The notes under the pieces: model-generated
The model's input: the letters and a program-made list of their open reading frames with translations, nothing else
Told to the model about the DNA's origin: nothing
The model's database searches: none
Made by a program: the position numbers and the translations under genes
NCBI GenBank assembly: GCA_028874675.1
Contig: JAPPJA010000114.1
Span: forward strand, 1 to 6,562
DNA length: 6,562 nt
Direction: 5' to 3'
Origin: Chloroflexota bacterium
Lineage (GTDB): Bacteria; Chloroflexota; Dehalococcoidia; Lucifugimonadales; UBA3495
In this document: positions 5,633 to 6,562 of the stretch, one piece after another
Layout: each line of letters opens with the position of its first letter
Numbering within the stretch: the stretch's first letter is position 1

Positions 5633-6067
5633 TCAGCTGCCTCCCTGTTGCATTTGTTCCTGCAGCATGCTCTCGTCCGTGGCCAGTACTTCCCAAATGT
5701 GGCCGTCCAGATCCTGGAAGGCACGGAAATACATCCAGCCGTGGTCCTGTGCCTCCCGATACTCGCTGCCACCCGCGGCTACGGCATCCCGGATCATTGC
5801 GTCCACCGTGTCCCGGTCCGGAGCCGATATGGCCACCAGCATCTCCGCAGTTTTGCTGGCGTCGGCTATGCTCTTTCCCGGGATAAAACCTTCGAAACAA
5901 GGCCGGGTAAGCAACATCACGTAAATCCCCTCGCCAACTATCATGCACGTGGCTTTCTCGTCGGTAAAGAAGGGATCGAACTCAAAACCCAGGCCCTTGA
6001 AGAAGTTGCCCGATCTGTCAAGGTCGGCAACCGGCAGGTTCAAATAGATTTGACGTTGGTCAGGCAT
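5633..6067 (-). CDS. VOC family (glyoxalase-like) protein
   Basis: This 144-residue protein is a second VOC-fold protein of the glyoxalase/extradiol-dioxygenase-like type. It has an opening strand IYLNLPVADLDRSGNFF (7-23), LGFEFDPFFTD (26-36), CMIVGEGIYVMLL (41-53), a second-module strand EMLVAISAPDRDTVD (75-89), and the end motif QDHGWMYFRAFQDLDGHIWE (107-126). E126 lies where many VOC enzymes have their last metal ligand, but the usual first His is replaced by Asn (N10), so a glyoxalase I reaction is doubtful. The ATG at 6065-6067 has GGAGG eight bases upstream (6076-6080); an in-frame GTG at 6080-6082 overlaps that site and is rejected. It is the first gene of the probable operon with the PhnB-like gene and the 158-residue protein, and is divergent from the M20 gene. 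Its relationship to the neighbouring VOC protein is fold-level, not a recent duplication. Confidence 0.88.
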   Translation of the reverse strand: MPDQRQIYLNLPVADLDRSGNFFKGLGFEFDPFFTDEKATCMIVGEGIYVMLLTRPCFEGFIPGKSIADASKTAEMLVAISAPDRDTVDAMIRDAVAAGGSEYREAQDHGWMYFRAFQDLDGHIWEVLATDESMLQEQMQQGGS

Positions 6068-6075
6068 AGTTGCTA

Positions 6076-6080
6076 CCTCC
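6076..6080 (-). promoter_or_regulatory. Ribosome binding site of the VOC gene (decides the start)
   Basis: Minus-strand GGAGG lies eight bases before the ATG at 6067. It overlaps the alternative in-frame GTG at 6082, which therefore cannot be the main start. Confidence 0.7.
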
Positions 6081-6093
6081 ACTGTTTGGCGGG

Positions 6094-6122
6094 AATATAT
6101 CCTTTCGCCGGTCTGATGTCCA
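6094..6122 (-). promoter_or_regulatory. Sigma-70-like promoter for the VOC operon
   Basis: Read on the minus strand: TGGACA (6122-6117), a 17-base spacer and TATATT (6099-6094), each with five of six consensus bases. Transcription would start near 6087, about 20 bases before the start codon. The -35 box and spacing are the same as those of the DUF1800 promoter at 1897-1925. Confidence 0.65.
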
Positions 6123-6162
6123 CCTTGCCGGCCAGGCGGGAGAATAGCAAGGCAATGCCCTT

Positions 6163-6191
6163 TTGCTTTGCCGTTCCAGCAGACTTACAAT
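6163..6191 (+). promoter_or_regulatory. Candidate promoter for the M20 hydrolase gene
   Basis: TTGCTT (6163-6168), a 17-base spacer and TACAAT (6186-6191); the -10 matches five of six consensus bases and the -35 three of six. Transcription would start near 6198, about 37 bases before the start codon. It faces away from the VOC operon promoter, with about 40 bases between the two -35 boxes. Confidence 0.5.
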
Positions 6192-6234
6192 GCTGTCGCA
6201 GGTTGAGCTGGCCCCGGTAAGGAGGAGGACCCCG

Positions 6235-6562
6235 ATGGCAATTACTTCGGATGCCAAGGCAACTGCCCTGGCATGGATTGATGGCAACCGCGACTGGCTC
6301 TCAGACTTCCATCTGGAAATCTGGGAATATGCCGAACCCGCCTACCGCGAATACCGTTCGGCCAATGCCTACGTTGACCTGTTGCGAAAGCACGGGTTCA
6401 CCGTGGAAGAGGGTTCGGGGGGAATGCCTACCGCCTTCTCCGCCACGTGGGGGCAGGGAAGGCCGGTCCTGGCCACCTTTGCGGAATACGATGCGGTGCC
6501 CGGAAACTCCCAGCAGGCCGTTCCCTTCCCGGCGCCTCGTGAAGGACTGCATCCCTGGGCCG
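6235..6562 (+). CDS. M20 family amidohydrolase/peptidase, AbgB-like, N-terminal part (cut by window edge)
   Basis: The 109 visible residues match the start of M20 family metal hydrolases of the aminobenzoyl-glutamate utilisation protein B (AbgB) type, which cleave amide bonds of N-acyl amino acid-like compounds. Visible signatures are the first helix WIDGNRDWLSDFHLEIWEYA (14-33), AEPAYREYRSANAYVDLLRK (33-52), GFTVEEGSGGMPTAFSATWG (54-73) and FAEYDAVPGNSQQAVP (82-97). D86 in that last motif aligns with the catalytic-site Asp of M20 enzymes; NSQQAVP and the REGLHPWA that follows are typical of AbgB-like proteins. The metal ligands and dimerisation domain lie beyond the edge. GGAGGAGG at 6221-6228 is six bases before the ATG at 6235-6237. 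No signal peptide is seen, so it is probably cytoplasmic. The substrate may not be aminobenzoyl-glutamate; the family has many paralogues in Chloroflexota (recollection). Confidence 0.85.
   Translation, partial: MAITSDAKATALAWIDGNRDWLSDFHLEIWEYAEPAYREYRSANAYVDLLRKHGFTVEEGSGGMPTAFSATWGQGRPVLATFAEYDAVPGNSQQAVPFPAPREGLHPWA

Noticed and set aside
5483..6220. Plus-strand frame of 245 residues opposite the VOC genes
   Set aside because: It is a shadow of two well-supported VOC genes on the minus strand, with no similarity or start signals of its own.

Overview
The window looks like a chromosomal stretch from a moderately GC-rich bacterium. The best guess is a member of the Chloroflexota (SAR202 / Dehalococcoidia-like). 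This rests on a lipoprotein with a Pro/Thr/Glu-rich 'TPEPT' linker, a PTPRGMW-type TIM-barrel amidohydrolase, an AbgB-like M20 hydrolase, and a DUF1800/DUF1501 pair. It is a recollection-based inference and no phylogenetic marker is present. Genes have strong Shine-Dalgarno sequences (GGAGG types), and several have readable sigma-70-like promoters with 17-bp spacers.

Layout: (1) 1-1755, minus strand: a DUF1800 gene followed by the start of a DUF1501 gene, which runs off the left edge; both lack the usual export signal. (2) 1756-2099: a divergent control region with a minus-strand promoter (TGGACA-N17-TATAAT), a candidate plus-strand promoter (TTGACA-N17-TAGGCT) and nested palindromes between them. 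(3) 2100-3068, plus strand: an ACMSD/amidohydrolase-2 family metal enzyme with all expected ligands. (4) 3069-3426: a noncoding gap with several short hairpins, then a good promoter for the next gene. (5) 3427-4434, plus strand: a secreted lipoprotein with signal peptide, disordered linker, TIG/Ig-like domain and a C-terminal beta-rich module. (6) 4435-4623: the gap between convergent genes, holding a perfect 21-bp inverted repeat (probable bidirectional terminator) and a smaller hairpin. (7) 4624-6067, minus strand: a probable three-gene operon of two VOC-fold proteins and an uncharacterised protein with a Cys/His cluster, led by a TGGACA-N17-TATATT promoter. (8) 6235-6562, plus strand: the start of an M20 amidohydrolase/peptidase, cut by the right edge.

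The content fits a heterotroph with many catabolic hydrolases and VOC proteins. No mobile element, CRISPR array, tRNA/rRNA or recognisable defence system is visible, and no clear new multi-gene system stands out. The most interesting items are the palindromic divergent control region, the convergent-gene inverted repeat, the signal-less DUF1501/DUF1800 pair and the unidentified 158-residue protein.
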